DNA of 64,000 bases from Staphylococcus lutrae (GCF_002101335.1 NZ_CP020773.1:1674001-1738000), one strand, 5' to 3'. Shown: positions 43,780 to 52,957, numbered from the stretch's first letter. Notes: generated by a model from the letters alone, not told the origin. Translations and numbers: made by a program.

Positions 43780-45132
43780 GATAGTACGACCATATTATAC
43801 TTATTTATATTTTTTGCATTAATTGCTTTAACAACAGTTTTTGTAGGTTCTGAATTTGCGTTAGTAAAAGTAAGGGCATCACGTATCGAGCAGCTCATTG
43901 CTGAGGGAAATGGCAATGCACGTGTCGTGAAAAAAATGATTTTAAACTTAGATTACTATTTATCGGCGTGTCAATTAGGGATTACGGTGACTTCTTTAGG
44001 TTTAGGTTGGTTAGGTGAACCTTTATTTGAACGTCTATTGCATCCAGTGATTGAAGCTTTAAATATACCGGACCCACTTGTGATGACGGTATCTATAGTT
44101 ACAGCTTTTACTATTGTGACCTATATACATGTCGTGATTGGTGAATTAGCACCTAAGAGTCTGGCAATTCAATATACAGATCGTATTGCACTGTTATATG
44201 CGAGACCGTTGTACTACTTTGGTACCATCATGAAGCCATTAATTTGGCTAATGAATGGTTCAGCACGTTTTATCATAAGAGTGTTTGGTGTAGACCCCAT
44301 TGCAGGTAATGAAGCGATGTCCGAAGAAGAGCTGAAAATCATTATGAATAACAGCTACCATGGTGGAGAAATCAATCAGACGGAACTCGCTTACATGCAA
44401 AATATTTTTTCATTTGATGAACGCCATGCCAAAGATATCATGGTGCCGCGAACACAAATGATTACGTTAAATGAGCCTTTCAATGTTGACGAACTGCTAG
44501 AAACGATTAAAGAACACCAATTTACGCGTTATCCGATCACAGAGAATGGAGATAAAGACCATATTAAAGGTTTCATTAATGTGAAAGAATTTTTAACAGA
44601 ATATGCATCAGGTGTTCCGATTAAAACTGCGGATTATATTCATGAGTTGCCCATGATTTCTGAAACGACACGCATTAGCGATGCGCTCGTTCGTATGCAA
44701 CGTGAACATGTGCATATGAGTTTGATTATTGATGAATATGGTGGAACAGCCGGTATTTTAACAATGGAAGATATTTTAGAAGAAATTGTTGGAGAAATAC
44801 GAGATGAATTTGACGATGATGAAGTCAATGATATTGTGGAGTTAGAAGCAGGCACATATCAAATCAATGGACGTGTGTTGTTAAGTGATTTAGAAGACAT
44901 GTTTGGTATTGTTTTTGAAGATTCCGAAGACATTGATACAATCGGTGGCTGGTTACAAGCTCAAAATACAGAACTCGAACAAGATGATTTTGTTGATACC
45001 GATTATGATCGATGGGTGATTTCTGAAATAGAGAATCATCAAATTATCCATGTTCTGTTGTGTTATGAGCATAATCAAGCACGTGCGAAAAATAAAGAGA
45101 ACGAAGACGAATACTTTATAGATGAAGCATAA
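43777..45132 (+). CDS. mpfA: MpfA-like CorC/hemolysin C family protein (CNNM + CBS pair)
   Basis: 451 residues. CNNM/DUF21 membrane domain (1-190, three to four helices, with [17 protein letters not shown] and [15 protein letters not shown]), two CBS domains (about 205-335; [12 protein letters not shown] and [20 protein letters not shown]) and a C-terminal CorC_HlyC domain (about 350-430). S. aureus MpfA of this type protects against excess magnesium, probably as an exporter. The start is TTG because TAA directly precedes it in frame; the next Met would remove the first helix. In S. aureus, as I recall, nagA separates it from fruA. Confidence 0.85.
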   Translation: MDSTTILYLFIFFALIALTTVFVGSEFALVKVRASRIEQLIAEGNGNARVVKKMILNLDYYLSACQLGITVTSLGLGWLGEPLFERLLHPVIEALNIPDPLVMTVSIVTAFTIVTYIHVVIGELAPKSLAIQYTDRIALLYARPLYYFGTIMKPLIWLMNGSARFIIRVFGVDPIAGNEAMSEEELKIIMNNSYHGGEINQTELAYMQNIFSFDERHAKDIMVPRTQMITLNEPFNVDELLETIKEHQFTRYPITENGDKDHIKGFINVKEFLTEYASGVPIKTADYIHELPMISETTRISDALVRMQREHVHMSLIIDEYGGTAGILTMEDILEEIVGEIRDEFDDDEVNDIVELEAGTYQINGRVLLSDLEDMFGIVFEDSEDIDTIGGWLQAQNTELEQDDFVDTDYDRWVISEIENHQIIHVLLCYEHNQARAKNKENEDEYFIDEA

Positions 45133-45264
45133 ACGGACAACAGTATGATTGAAATAGAGAATGAAAATTGAATAACGCTGTCAGTCACATCAGTGTAACT
45201 GAATGATGAGGACCGACGTAGGGCGAACTGAAACAATAAGGCAAGGCTTCCTTGTTGTGACTAG

Positions 45265-45313
45265 AAGTGGGATATGAATGCTAATCTCAGTATTAGATTC
45301 TATCCCGCTTTTT
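45265..45313 (+). terminator. Terminator after the mpfA-like gene
   Basis: AGTGGGAT, GAAT and CTAAT pair with ATTAG, ATTC and ATCCCGCT, followed by TTTT. Its 3' half repeats the sequence of the terminator at 22265-22318. Confidence 0.8.
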
Positions 45314-45327
45314 ATATTGGAGTAAAC

Positions 45328-45352
45328 GTTAAAATTTGGGAATAATGGGTAG
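45328..45352 (+). promoter_or_regulatory. SigB-type promoter of csbB
   Basis: GTTAAA-N13-GGGTAG, near the SigB consensus, 48 bases before the start. B. subtilis csbB is named for SigB control, which agrees. Confidence 0.6.
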
Positions 45353-45399
45353 AAGGCAAAAGACAAGATAGAAAAATGCTAATGAAGTAGGTGCACAAA

Positions 45400-46377
45400 A
45401 TGAAATTACGTGTTATTGTCCCATGCTTTAATGAAATGGATGTTTTACATCAAACAATCAACGAATTAACACAAATATTAGACAAAGATGCGCATCAACA
45501 AGCTTATGATTATGATATACTGTTCATTAATGACGGGAGTCGAGATCAGACGATGACAATTCTTCAAGAAGCCGCTATTCAATCCTCTCGTGTCAAGTTC
45601 ATCTCGTTTAGTAGAAATTTTGGTAAAGAAGCGGCTATGATTGCAGGATTTGAACATAGCGTAGATTGCGATGCGGTCATCATGATAGATGCAGATTTAC
45701 AGCATCCGCCTGAACTGATCCCTAATATGGTTAAAGCATACGTGGAAGGCTATGACCAAGTGATTGCAAAGCGAAGTCGTACCGGGGAGCATGCCTCACG
45801 TAAATGGTTATCACGACTCTATTACAAAATGATCAATTATTTTATTGAGGATATCAAATTAGAAGATGGGATTGGCGATTTTAGGTTGTTGAGCCAACGT
45901 GCCGTACGTTCATTAGTACGTTTAGGAGAATACAATCGCTTTTCTAAAGGGCTCTTTTCGTGGATTGGCTATAACAGTAAAGTGATTCAATACGAAAATG
46001 TAGCCCGTGAAGCCGGAGAATCGAAATGGTCATTTGGTAGTTTGTTCAATTATGCAATAGATGGCTTAATTTCCTTTAATTATAAACCGTTACGCATGAT
46101 GATTTATTTAGGTTTGATGATTTTTGGGATGAGCATGCTCTATATTGTTTATTTATTGATAGATACATTGATTCATGGTGTGGATGTCCCGGGTTATTTT
46201 ACGATGATTGCTGCGGTGTTATTTATTGGTGGCATTCAGCTTGTATCCATTGGTGTGGTTGGGGAATATATTGGCAGAATCTATTATGAGGTGAAACAGC
46301 GACCGAAGTATATTGTAGAGGCTGCAAATGTTGAAATACCTAGAAAACATCATAAGGAAGAATCAGTGGGAGAATGA
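45400..46377 (+). CDS. csbB: CsbB-type membrane glycosyltransferase (GT2)
   Basis: 325 residues. GT2 domain (1-225): VIVPCFNEMDVL, IDADLQHPPELIP and the DGIGDFRLLSQRA block. Two C-terminal membrane helices (about 235-300) follow, as in the GtrB/DPM1-like CsbB group. It is expected to load a sugar, probably GlcNAc, onto undecaprenyl phosphate for glycosylation outside the membrane. AGGTG upstream supports ATG 45400 over GTG 45391. Under a SigB-type promoter. Confidence 0.88.
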   Translation: MKLRVIVPCFNEMDVLHQTINELTQILDKDAHQQAYDYDILFINDGSRDQTMTILQEAAIQSSRVKFISFSRNFGKEAAMIAGFEHSVDCDAVIMIDADLQHPPELIPNMVKAYVEGYDQVIAKRSRTGEHASRKWLSRLYYKMINYFIEDIKLEDGIGDFRLLSQRAVRSLVRLGEYNRFSKGLFSWIGYNSKVIQYENVAREAGESKWSFGSLFNYAIDGLISFNYKPLRMMIYLGLMIFGMSMLYIVYLLIDTLIHGVDVPGYFTMIAAVLFIGGIQLVSIGVVGEYIGRIYYEVKQRPKYIVEAANVEIPRKHHKEESVGE

Positions 46378-46444
46378 ACGGAATAAAAAAGCTGATATTC
46401 ATAAAGGCGAATCGTATCGGAGTATGGGAGAGTCCAAATAACAG

Positions 46445-46476
46445 AACCCGTTGCACTTTTGATGTGCAACGGGTTT
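46445..46476. terminator. Terminator between csbB and the GlsB-type gene
   Basis: Perfect 12-base arms AACCCGTTGCAC and GTGCAACGGGTT with a short T run on the plus side; may serve both convergent genes. Confidence 0.7.
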
Positions 46477-46566
46477 GCAATTCGTCGCGATTGACGGGCC
46501 ACGAATTTAATATGATATTTTATATTGGGCGTGTAACATCTATGTGATGAGACACATCACGCATAT

Positions 46567-46818
46567 TTATTTACCACGCATTTTTCCTAAAATAAGTGAA
46601 GCTAAAGCAATTAAAATAATTGCACCGATTAATGCGGGTAAAATATAAACGCCACCGAATTCTGGTCCCCAATGACCGAGTAGCCAACTACCAATCGCAG
46701 AACCAATCAAACCAGCGATAATGTTACCGAGGATGCCACCTGGGACATCTTTACCTAAAATTGCACCAGCAGCCCAACCAATGAGACCACCGACGATTAA
46801 CATAACTATAAAACCCAT
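46567..46818 (-). CDS. GlsB/YeaQ/YmgE-family stress membrane protein
   Basis: 83 residues with three hydrophobic segments and the Gly-rich pattern GGLIGWAAGAILGKDVPGGILGNIIAGLIGSAIGSWLLG, shortened in meaning to the family's Gly-zipper helices. Such small proteins respond to general or envelope stress; the molecular role is unknown. GGAGGCAAT precedes the ATG on the minus strand. A near-perfect SigB promoter lies 48 bases upstream. Confidence 0.9.
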   Translation of the reverse strand: MGFIVMLIVGGLIGWAAGAILGKDVPGGILGNIIAGLIGSAIGSWLLGHWGPEFGGVYILPALIGAIILIALASLILGKMRGK

Positions 46819-46865
46819 AATATTGCCTCCTTTATTTTTCTGAACTATTAAGGCTCAATAGATAC

Positions 46866-46892
46866 ATACCCATGCTAAAAATGGCTTTAAAC
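46866..46892 (-). promoter_or_regulatory. SigB promoter of the GlsB-type gene
   Basis: On the minus strand GTTTAA-N15-GGGTAT, both hexamers perfect. The -35 overlaps the last codons of the neighbouring membrane protein gene. Confidence 0.75.
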
Positions 46893-47486
46893 ATCTTTTC
46901 TTAAAATAAATAATTTTTCTACCACAAATAATGTGAAGAAATTCAGATGCACAATGAGAAATAAGTACCAAAAAGGTGTCAATAGCATCATTAGGACCAT
47001 AGACAATACGATGAGACATGCACCTATCCACAAAGGCTGTTTGATTTTAAGTTTGCGATAAAAAGCATTAAATCGTGTGGATTGCAAGGTGCATGAGAAT
47101 TGTAAAATCGCACCGAATAAAAAAATTGCCGGTGCTAAATAAGGGACAGACATATAATAGGATTGATCTGCCGTCTGTGCCATTACGACGAATAGAATAC
47201 TAATCATTATTGCAATAATCATTGTAAAAAACTTTTGATTTTTAATGTTAAACCGGCGGACAGTCCGTTCTAATTCGATTTGTAAGACATACCATATCAA
47301 ATACATTAAAAAAGTTGCCATAGTAATAAAGGAAATCTGATTTAATAAAATCGGATTGATTAAACCGTTGAGTGTAATGGCGAATAACACGGTACTTAAG
47401 CGGATATATTGATATTGATGTCGATGCATATCAATGAGCAATACGCCAACGACAATGATGATATTTAAGATGACAAATAAGGCCAT
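46887..47486 (-). CDS. Multi-pass membrane protein of unknown function
   Basis: 199 residues, about six hydrophobic segments and few polar loops; I recognise no family. It lies between the GlsB-type gene and the que genes on the same strand. GGAGAACGCC precedes the ATG on the minus strand. SaeQ of S. aureus is a membrane protein at a similar map position, but I cannot claim homology. Confidence 0.7.
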   Translation of the reverse strand: MALFVILNIIIVVGVLLIDMHRHQYQYIRLSTVLFAITLNGLINPILLNQISFITMATFLMYLIWYVLQIELERTVRRFNIKNQKFFTMIIAIMISILFVVMAQTADQSYYMSVPYLAPAIFLFGAILQFSCTLQSTRFNAFYRKLKIKQPLWIGACLIVLSMVLMMLLTPFWYLFLIVHLNFFTLFVVEKLFILRKDV

Positions 47487-47635
47487 GGCGTTCTCCTAAC
47501 TTTTCCAATTCATTTCATTATTATACCAATGTCATTCTAGATAAGCATTTAATAACACTTTGAAAATATATGATTTATAACAATTTGGTATTAAAAGTTG
47601 TACGTATAAAATGACAGAGAAGAAAGAATAACGCG

Positions 47636-48349
47636 TTAGACGCCTTTCATATTACTCCAAATCAGCGTATGAAGTTGAGGGAGTACAAAGACGTCATTCA
47701 TTTCAGCATCTAATGTGACTTGGTCAATCAATGCTTCGTATCGTGATAATAATTTTTCTGTATGCTGTTCAACATGATCCTCTAAATAGGGATTTCCGAC
47801 TTGCAAGTAAAATGGAATATCGGGATAACGATGGTGAATCATTTTAGCGAAATCATAGTCTTTGTCATCAAAAACGACGACTTTTAGATTGATTCGTGAA
47901 GGGTCTAATTGGTTGATGACACCATCTAAGAGGTGGACGTTGTGTTGCATGCCTGAACTTGGTGGTTTGGGTGACAGCGTGAGATCATTGATTTGACGCA
48001 TCCAAGGTTGGAATTTCGTACCTTGTGTTTCGAGTGCCGTGTAGATATGGTGACTTGCACACAAGTCGACGAAAGCTTGAAGGCCTTTGATGAGCGCTGG
48101 ATTACCTCCAGAAATCGTCACATGGTTAAAGCGGTTACCCCCAATCTCTCTCAATCGTGCCAAAATGTCTTCTGCTTCCATCATTTCGATGTCGTCTTTC
48201 ATACTGCCATCCCAAGTGAATTTGGAATCACACCAACTACAGCGAAAGTCACAACCTGCTGTACGTACGAACATCGTTTTACGACCAATCACGCGTCCCT
48301 CACCTTGAATGGTTGGACCAAAAATTTCTAGTACAGGTATTTTAGCCAT
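47636..48349 (-). CDS. queE: QueE, 7-carboxy-7-deazaguanine synthase
   Basis: 237 residues, radical SAM fold. The CxxxCxxC cluster motif is CDFRCSWC near residue 32, after the family's IFGPTIQGEGRVIG start; the SAM-binding GGNPAL is also present. It makes 7-carboxy-7-deazaguanine from carboxytetrahydropterin in the queuosine pathway. The ATG overlaps the end of queD by eight bases; the longer in-frame start at 48403 is inside queD and unlikely. Confidence 0.94.
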   Translation of the reverse strand: MAKIPVLEIFGPTIQGEGRVIGRKTMFVRTAGCDFRCSWCDSKFTWDGSMKDDIEMMEAEDILARLREIGGNRFNHVTISGGNPALIKGLQAFVDLCASHHIYTALETQGTKFQPWMRQINDLTLSPKPPSSGMQHNVHLLDGVINQLDPSRINLKVVVFDDKDYDFAKMIHHRYPDIPFYLQVGNPYLEDHVEQHTEKLLSRYEALIDQVTLDAEMNDVFVLPQLHTLIWSNMKGV

Positions 48350-48773
48350 GATGATGCTCCTGACGTTTTGGACGATAAACGACATAACTTGTTGGCGTTT
48401 CACGCAAAAAGACTTGAAGACATTGCGGTGCGTTCGGTAATTGTTCTAAATGTGCCGCCACAATCTCATATATTGTGTGTGCAACGACTTCTGTTGAGGG
48501 GGATTTCCCTTGAAAATCAACGAGATCATTCAATAAATAATGGTCAAAACGATCGTGAATCAGGCTTTTCAATGTGCTGAAATTAATGAGGAATCCCATA
48601 CTATTGAGTTTGTCGCCACCAATGGTTAAGTTGACAAAATACGTATGGCCATGGACGCGCATACACTTTCCAGCGCGTTCATCAGGAATGAAATGTGCAG
48701 CTGAAAAGTTAAAGTCTTTATTCAGTTCATAAATATAGTCATGAGCGACTTGTGGATAAATTTGTTGCATCAT
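48342..48773 (-). CDS. queD: QueD, 6-carboxy-tetrahydropterin synthase
   Basis: 143 residues, PTPS fold. Zinc His residues in FSAAHF and RVHGHTY, catalytic Cys in AGKCMRVHG. It converts dihydroneopterin triphosphate to carboxytetrahydropterin for QueE. The start is taken as the first of two ATGs (48773, 48770), about ten bases after AAAAGGA; GTG 48782 is too close to it. Lies one base after the queC stop. Confidence 0.92.
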   Translation of the reverse strand: MMQQIYPQVAHDYIYELNKDFNFSAAHFIPDERAGKCMRVHGHTYFVNLTIGGDKLNSMGFLINFSTLKSLIHDRFDHYLLNDLVDFQGKSPSTEVVAHTIYEIVAAHLEQLPNAPQCLQVFLRETPTSYVVYRPKRQEHHHG

Positions 48774-48774
48774 T

Positions 48775-49440
48775 TTATTCACGTCCTTTTTCTGTTAGAT
48801 ATTGTTTGAGACCTCGTTGACGTAACTGGCATGCAGGACATGTCCCGCATCCTTCAGCGATGATACCGTTGTAACATGTGAGTGTGTGATTGCGGACATA
48901 GTCTAGGACACCAAGTTGATCACTGAGCGCCCAAGTTTCCTTTTTATCGAGCCACATCAGCGGCGTATGTATCACAAAATCGCGATCCATCGCTAAATTA
49001 AGTGTGACATTCATTGACTTGATAAAGGTGTCACGACAATCTGGATAGCCCGAAAAATCTGTTTCACATACACCTGTAATCAAATGTTTCGCACCAATTT
49101 GATAGGCGAGTGCGCCTGCAAAAGATAGAAACAGTAGATTGCGGGCAGGGACAAAAGTATTTGGAATATCATTCTGTTGATCGATTGTCATATCGTGAGA
49201 TGTTAACGCGTTGGGGCTAAGTTGGGCAAGCAAAGCCATGTCTAAAATATGATGTTTTAATCCCTGATCTTGTGCAATCGCTTTAGCAACTTCAATTTCT
49301 TTGGCATGGCGTTGTCCATACTCGAATGTGACCAATTCGACGGTTTTAAAGTGTTTTTTAGCATAAAAGAGGCAAGTTGTACTATCTTGTCCTCCGCTAA
49401 AAACAACGAGTGCTTTTTCATTTTTGAGCACTTCTGACAT
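48775..49440 (-). CDS. queC: QueC, 7-cyano-7-deazaguanine (preQ0) synthase
   Basis: 221 residues. N-terminal PP-loop [14 protein letters not shown] binds ATP; C-terminal zinc Cys cluster in [19 protein letters not shown]. It makes preQ0 from 7-carboxy-7-deazaguanine. AAAGGAG supports this start. First gene of the minus-strand operon behind the preQ1 riboswitch. Confidence 0.95.
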   Translation of the reverse strand: MSEVLKNEKALVVFSGGQDSTTCLFYAKKHFKTVELVTFEYGQRHAKEIEVAKAIAQDQGLKHHILDMALLAQLSPNALTSHDMTIDQQNDIPNTFVPARNLLFLSFAGALAYQIGAKHLITGVCETDFSGYPDCRDTFIKSMNVTLNLAMDRDFVIHTPLMWLDKKETWALSDQLGVLDYVRNHTLTCYNGIIAEGCGTCPACQLRQRGLKQYLTEKGRE

Positions 49441-49485
49441 TGTTATCGCTCCTTTAGTTGAGCCGTTCCTCATCAATAAAGGCAC

Positions 49486-49517
49486 AAAAAAAGCCGTCCC
49501 TATAAAAAGTAGACGGT
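49486..49517 (-). terminator. Terminator controlled by the preQ1 riboswitch
   Basis: On the minus strand CCGTC pairs with GACGG (extended by ACC/GGC), then seven T residues, between the aptamer and queC. Confidence 0.8.
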
Positions 49518-49527
49518 AAGGCATGTC

Positions 49528-49563
49528 TAGTTTTTTATAGAGGGTTGATTGCTAGGAACCTCT
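49528..49563 (-). promoter_or_regulatory. preQ1-I riboswitch of queCDE
   Basis: On the minus strand AGAGGTTCCTAGC, then CAACCCTCTATAAAAAACTA: the GAGGTT/CCCTCT stem and A-rich tail are the hallmarks of the class I preQ1 aptamer. Bound preQ1 should favour the downstream terminator. Confidence 0.95.
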
Positions 49564-49651
49564 TCATTTTAATTCTGTTCCATACTGTAATACATTTCAA
49601 CATATAAATCAAGTTGTGTTTTGTAGTGTGTTAAAATAGGTCACTTCAACT

Positions 49652-49680
49652 TTGTCAATTGCGGTAACATTTGTGATAAT
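49652..49680 (+). promoter_or_regulatory. Promoter of the pab operon
   Basis: -35 TTGTCA (49652-49657), 17-base spacer, -10 GATAAT (49675-49680) with an upstream TGT (extended -10), 31 bases before the pabA start. Confidence 0.65.
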
Positions 49681-49711
49681 AGAGTTATTAAAAAAGAATG
49701 AGGCAAAAACA

Positions 49712-50305
49712 ATGATTGTAATGATAGATAATAAAGACTCTTTTACGTATAATATTGTTGATTATGTTGAATATGTGAGTCAACAGCGTGTGACTGTCAT
49801 CGATGTTGCGACTGTATCTATCGCTGCTTTACAACAGTTGCAACCTACAGCATTGATTATCTCTCCTGGACCGGGCGCGCCTAAAGATTACCCGATACTA
49901 TTTGAAGTGATCAAAGCGTTTGAATCAACAACGCCAATTTTAGGGGTGTGTTTAGGTTTTCAATTATTAGTGACGTATTACGGTGGCAATATTGTTCATG
50001 CGTCTCGGCCGGTGCATGGGCATACGACACGTATTATCCATGATCGCTCAGCGCTTTTTCAAGATCTACCTGATTCGTTTGAAGTGATGCGCTATCATTC
50101 ACTGATGGCTGATCCAGCAACCATCGCTGAACCACTCCGCATTTCGGCACATAATGATGAAGGAATTGTGATGGCCGTGCGGCATCTTACGCGGCCCATT
50201 GTTGGCGTACAATATCATCCGGAGTCGATTTTGTCGGCATACGGTCATGAACAAATGAGAAACTTTTTAAGAAAAGCAGGGATAGACCATGGTTGTCAAG
50301 TTTAA
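49712..50305 (+). CDS. pabA: PabA, aminodeoxychorismate synthase glutaminase subunit
   Basis: 197 residues, class I glutamine amidotransferase. MIDNKDSFTYNIVDY start, oxyanion SPGPGAP, nucleophile Cys in LGVCLGFQ and His/Glu in VQYHPESIL. It supplies ammonia for 4-amino-4-deoxychorismate in folate synthesis; TrpG is the alternative, but pabB and pabC follow. GAGG eight bases upstream supports this ATG over 49652. Overlaps pabB by 17 bases. Confidence 0.93.
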   Translation: MIVMIDNKDSFTYNIVDYVEYVSQQRVTVIDVATVSIAALQQLQPTALIISPGPGAPKDYPILFEVIKAFESTTPILGVCLGFQLLVTYYGGNIVHASRPVHGHTTRIIHDRSALFQDLPDSFEVMRYHSLMADPATIAEPLRISAHNDEGIVMAVRHLTRPIVGVQYHPESILSAYGHEQMRNFLRKAGIDHGCQV

Positions 50306-51437
50306 TTATAAATATTATACCGATCCAAATACGACGACCACTTATCAATATCAATTTGATCAGCCGAGTGATACGGGTATCGCGTATCAGCTTGAACAAG
50401 TTGGGGAAATAATAGATGAAGCGGCACATTATCAACAGAATGGTTATTACGTGGCGTTGTATCTTCCGTACGAAGCGGCACCGTATTTCCATTCGGATTT
50501 TCGTACGTATTCCCCAGATCATGGTATTTATGCGGCTTATTTTGCGTTTGAAAAACCGATTGAAGCCGATCAAATATTAACGAATGCTTTACAAAACCAT
50601 TCAGACACGAGTCGATTCCAATTTATAGAGGATCGAGCGTCCATTATGAAGCATGTTCGCATGATTCATGATGAGATTATTGCTGGTTGGACCTATCAAG
50701 TGAATTATACAACGCGATTGAGAAGTTTCGCCAAGCTGTCGATTGCATCTCTTTACCATCAATTGACACAACAAACCAATGGCGATTATACTGTGTTATT
50801 TGATACGCCAGAGATTAAACTCGCCTCTATCTCACCAGAATTGTTTTTCCAAGTCGGTGATTTTGATGGACATCCAAAAGCTGTAGTGAGTAAACCGATG
50901 AAGGGGACGATGCCACGAGGTGAGACGCCCGAAGAAGATGAACGCAATGCTCAAATCTTAAAAGAATCGGCTAAAGATCGCGCAGAAAATGTCATGATTG
51001 TAGATTTGTTGCGTAATGACATTGCACGTGTAGCAACGACGGGCAGTGTATCCGTCCATCGTCCGTTTGAAATCGAACGTTATCAAACAGTTTTTCAAAT
51101 GACGACAATGGTTAGTGGGAGACTCCCACAAACAACAACGTACCAAACGTTATTACGCGCACTTTTTCCGTGTGGTTCTATAACAGGTGCCCCTAAAGTA
51201 AATACGATGAACATTATCCATCAACTGGAAAAAACGCCTCGGCATATTTATTGTGGTGCAATCGGGTTGTTACTACCGAATGCGCGCGCAATTTTTAATG
51301 TGGCGATACGTACAATCGAACAAATTGACGATACATTTTTTTATGGTGTAGGTGCAGGGATTACAATTGATTCTGACCCGGCACAAGAGTATGCAGAATT
51401 TCAAGCAAAAACGAAAATATTAGAGGGATTGCAATGA
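50289..51437 (+). CDS. pabB: PabB, aminodeoxychorismate synthase component I
   Basis: 382 residues, chorismate-binding family. Typical blocks: YQVNYTTRL, SPELFF, KPMKGTMPRG, DLLRNDIARV, and FPCGSITGAPK before the C-terminal YCGAIG. It aminates chorismate with PabA-supplied ammonia. The N-terminal third is shorter than in E. coli PabB. Overlaps both neighbours (17 bases with pabA, ATGA with pabC). Confidence 0.92.
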   Translation: MVVKFNYKYYTDPNTTTTYQYQFDQPSDTGIAYQLEQVGEIIDEAAHYQQNGYYVALYLPYEAAPYFHSDFRTYSPDHGIYAAYFAFEKPIEADQILTNALQNHSDTSRFQFIEDRASIMKHVRMIHDEIIAGWTYQVNYTTRLRSFAKLSIASLYHQLTQQTNGDYTVLFDTPEIKLASISPELFFQVGDFDGHPKAVVSKPMKGTMPRGETPEEDERNAQILKESAKDRAENVMIVDLLRNDIARVATTGSVSVHRPFEIERYQTVFQMTTMVSGRLPQTTTYQTLLRALFPCGSITGAPKVNTMNIIHQLEKTPRHIYCGAIGLLLPNARAIFNVAIRTIEQIDDTFFYGVGAGITIDSDPAQEYAEFQAKTKILEGLQ

Positions 51438-51997
51438 ACTTATTTGAAACGATGCGACTAGACAATGGTCACTTTCGACGTCTTGATTACCATTTACAGC
51501 GGATACAACGGGCAAGTACTTATTTTAATATCCCATTCGATTTAAAAGCTTGGCAACAAACGATACAACAGTTCCAACAACAGTACAGGACAGGGCAATA
51601 CCGTGTAAAGATGATTTTAGAACCCTCCGGTGTATATCGCACTGAGATATTTCCTTTGCAAGAAACGACGACGATGACGGCACAATTCGTTCCAATGCAT
51701 GCACAAGTGCCACAATGGCAACGTGTACACAAGACCTCTGAGCGTCAACATCTCGTACATTCACATGCGACGCAAATGGCCTTGTTCTATGATGCAGAGA
51801 CCCATAAGGTGCTGGAATTTGATATTGGCAATGTCGTCCTTGAAATGAATGGACAGGCTGTTACCCCCGTATATGATCATGATTTTTTACAGGGGTGCAT
51901 GCGACAAGCTTTGTTAACAGAGGGGCGCATCACTGAAGCATATATAACGACAGATAGGGTAGAAGCCGCACTTAATCAAGGGGGCAACTATGGATGA
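51434..51997 (+). CDS. pabC: PabC-like aminodeoxychorismate lyase, apparently frameshifted at the C-terminus
   Basis: 187 residues as it stands, class IV PLP enzyme. LFETMRLDNGHFRRLDYHLQ starts the family fold; Lys100 in VHKTSERQ is the probable PLP lysine. The expected C-terminal NSLREW segment is missing from this frame but lies directly behind in the -1 frame (51994-52059). Adding one G to the GGGGG run at 51980-51984 would restore a 208-residue protein ending in an ATGA overlap with the next gene, like the other junctions in the operon. So this is either a recent one-base deletion or a sequence error. Function of the short form is uncertain. Confidence 0.85.
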   Translation: MNLFETMRLDNGHFRRLDYHLQRIQRASTYFNIPFDLKAWQQTIQQFQQQYRTGQYRVKMILEPSGVYRTEIFPLQETTTMTAQFVPMHAQVPQWQRVHKTSERQHLVHSHATQMALFYDAETHKVLEFDIGNVVLEMNGQAVTPVYDHDFLQGCMRQALLTEGRITEAYITTDRVEAALNQGGNYG

Positions 51998-52059
51998 TTA
52001 ATAGTTTGCGTGAGTGGGTCCCTATTTCATTGCAGCAATCAAAGCAGGTGATTGAATGA
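51998..52059 (+). other. Out-of-frame C-terminal remnant of pabC
   Basis: In the -1 frame this reads MINSLREWVPISLQQSKQVI and one Glu, then TGA at 52057-52059. NSLREW is the usual C-terminal motif of this enzyme family. Confidence 0.7.
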
Positions 52060-52262
52060 TAGGTCTTTATATTGTCGCCTTTCTCGTCATGATGTGGATC
52101 AGTCAAATGGTGGTGGAGCAGCTCGTCGCTCGCCAACAGCGGTTATGGACATATGTGTGGATGACGCTCATTTTCATCATACAAGGGGCACTGGTTTATG
52201 GTTTTGTAGGGCAACTCGTCATACATATGCGCGGCATTTTGAGTTTATTTTATGATAAATAA
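52056..52262 (+). CDS. Small membrane protein, 68 aa
   Basis: Two hydrophobic segments (about 3-18 and 33-52) with a basic stretch between (VARQQRLW). No family recognised. The ATG overlaps the TGA of the restored pabC frame. Part of the pab operon by position; function unknown. Confidence 0.65.
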   Translation: MIGLYIVAFLVMMWISQMVVEQLVARQQRLWTYVWMTLIFIIQGALVYGFVGQLVIHMRGILSLFYDK

Positions 52263-52276
52263 ATAGAGGTGGAAAT

Positions 52277-52957
52277 ATGAAAGTATATAGTCAAGGTGAT
52301 CAAGCGATTGTCGTATCTTTAGAAGGAGATGTGACACCCGCAGCCACTGAAAAATTATTGGCTATTCGCCAATGTTTGATTGAACAAAACGATCCATTCA
52401 TCACTGAAATCGTACCAACCGAAACGGACATGATGATCTCATATGATGCACGTATGATGATGAAACATTTAAACATTACGTCTCCATTCTTACATATGCA
52501 AGCATTGATTGAAAATATTGATACGCAAGATAGCGTGAGAGAAAGGCAAATGCAATGTGTTAAAGTCCCGATTGTCTACGGTGGTGCGCACGGACCTCAT
52601 TTGGAGATGATCTTAGAAGAGTTAAACATGCCGCGTGAAACGTTTATTGATTTACATACGCGTGCAGACTATTTCGTTTCTATGATGGGCTATTCGCCTG
52701 GATTCCCTTATTTATCAAGTGTTAATCCGGAAATCATTGTCAATCATACGGCCGCAGAACCACGACTCATTCCAGCAGGGTCTGTGATTTTGGAAAATAA
52801 TAAATGTGGGATTACGACAACAGAGACATACAGTGATTGGTTGGTGATTGGGCATACGTCATTGCCTTTATTTGATCCTAAAAAGAAAGATTTTGCACTT
52901 ATTTCTTTAGGAGATCATGTGAAATTTTTTGAAGTACAGCCGGGAGGTAACGACTGA
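52277..52957 (+). CDS. pxpB: 5-oxoprolinase subunit PxpB (KipI family)
   Basis: 226 residues, AHS1/KipI domain with the signature FVSMMGYSPGFPYLSSV and the later RLIPAGSVILENNKCGITT. With PxpA and PxpC it converts 5-oxoproline to glutamate using ATP; the paralogue KipI inhibits a sporulation kinase in Bacillus, which does not apply here. AGAGGTGG precedes the ATG. Overlaps pxpC by one base. Confidence 0.9.
   Translation: MKVYSQGDQAIVVSLEGDVTPAATEKLLAIRQCLIEQNDPFITEIVPTETDMMISYDARMMMKHLNITSPFLHMQALIENIDTQDSVRERQMQCVKVPIVYGGAHGPHLEMILEELNMPRETFIDLHTRADYFVSMMGYSPGFPYLSSVNPEIIVNHTAAEPRLIPAGSVILENNKCGITTTETYSDWLVIGHTSLPLFDPKKKDFALISLGDHVKFFEVQPGGND

Noticed and set aside
51980..51997. Programmed -1 frameshifting in pabC
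   Set aside because: The site A-GGG-GGC is not a canonical slippery heptamer and no stimulatory hairpin was seen; a one-base deletion or error is simpler.
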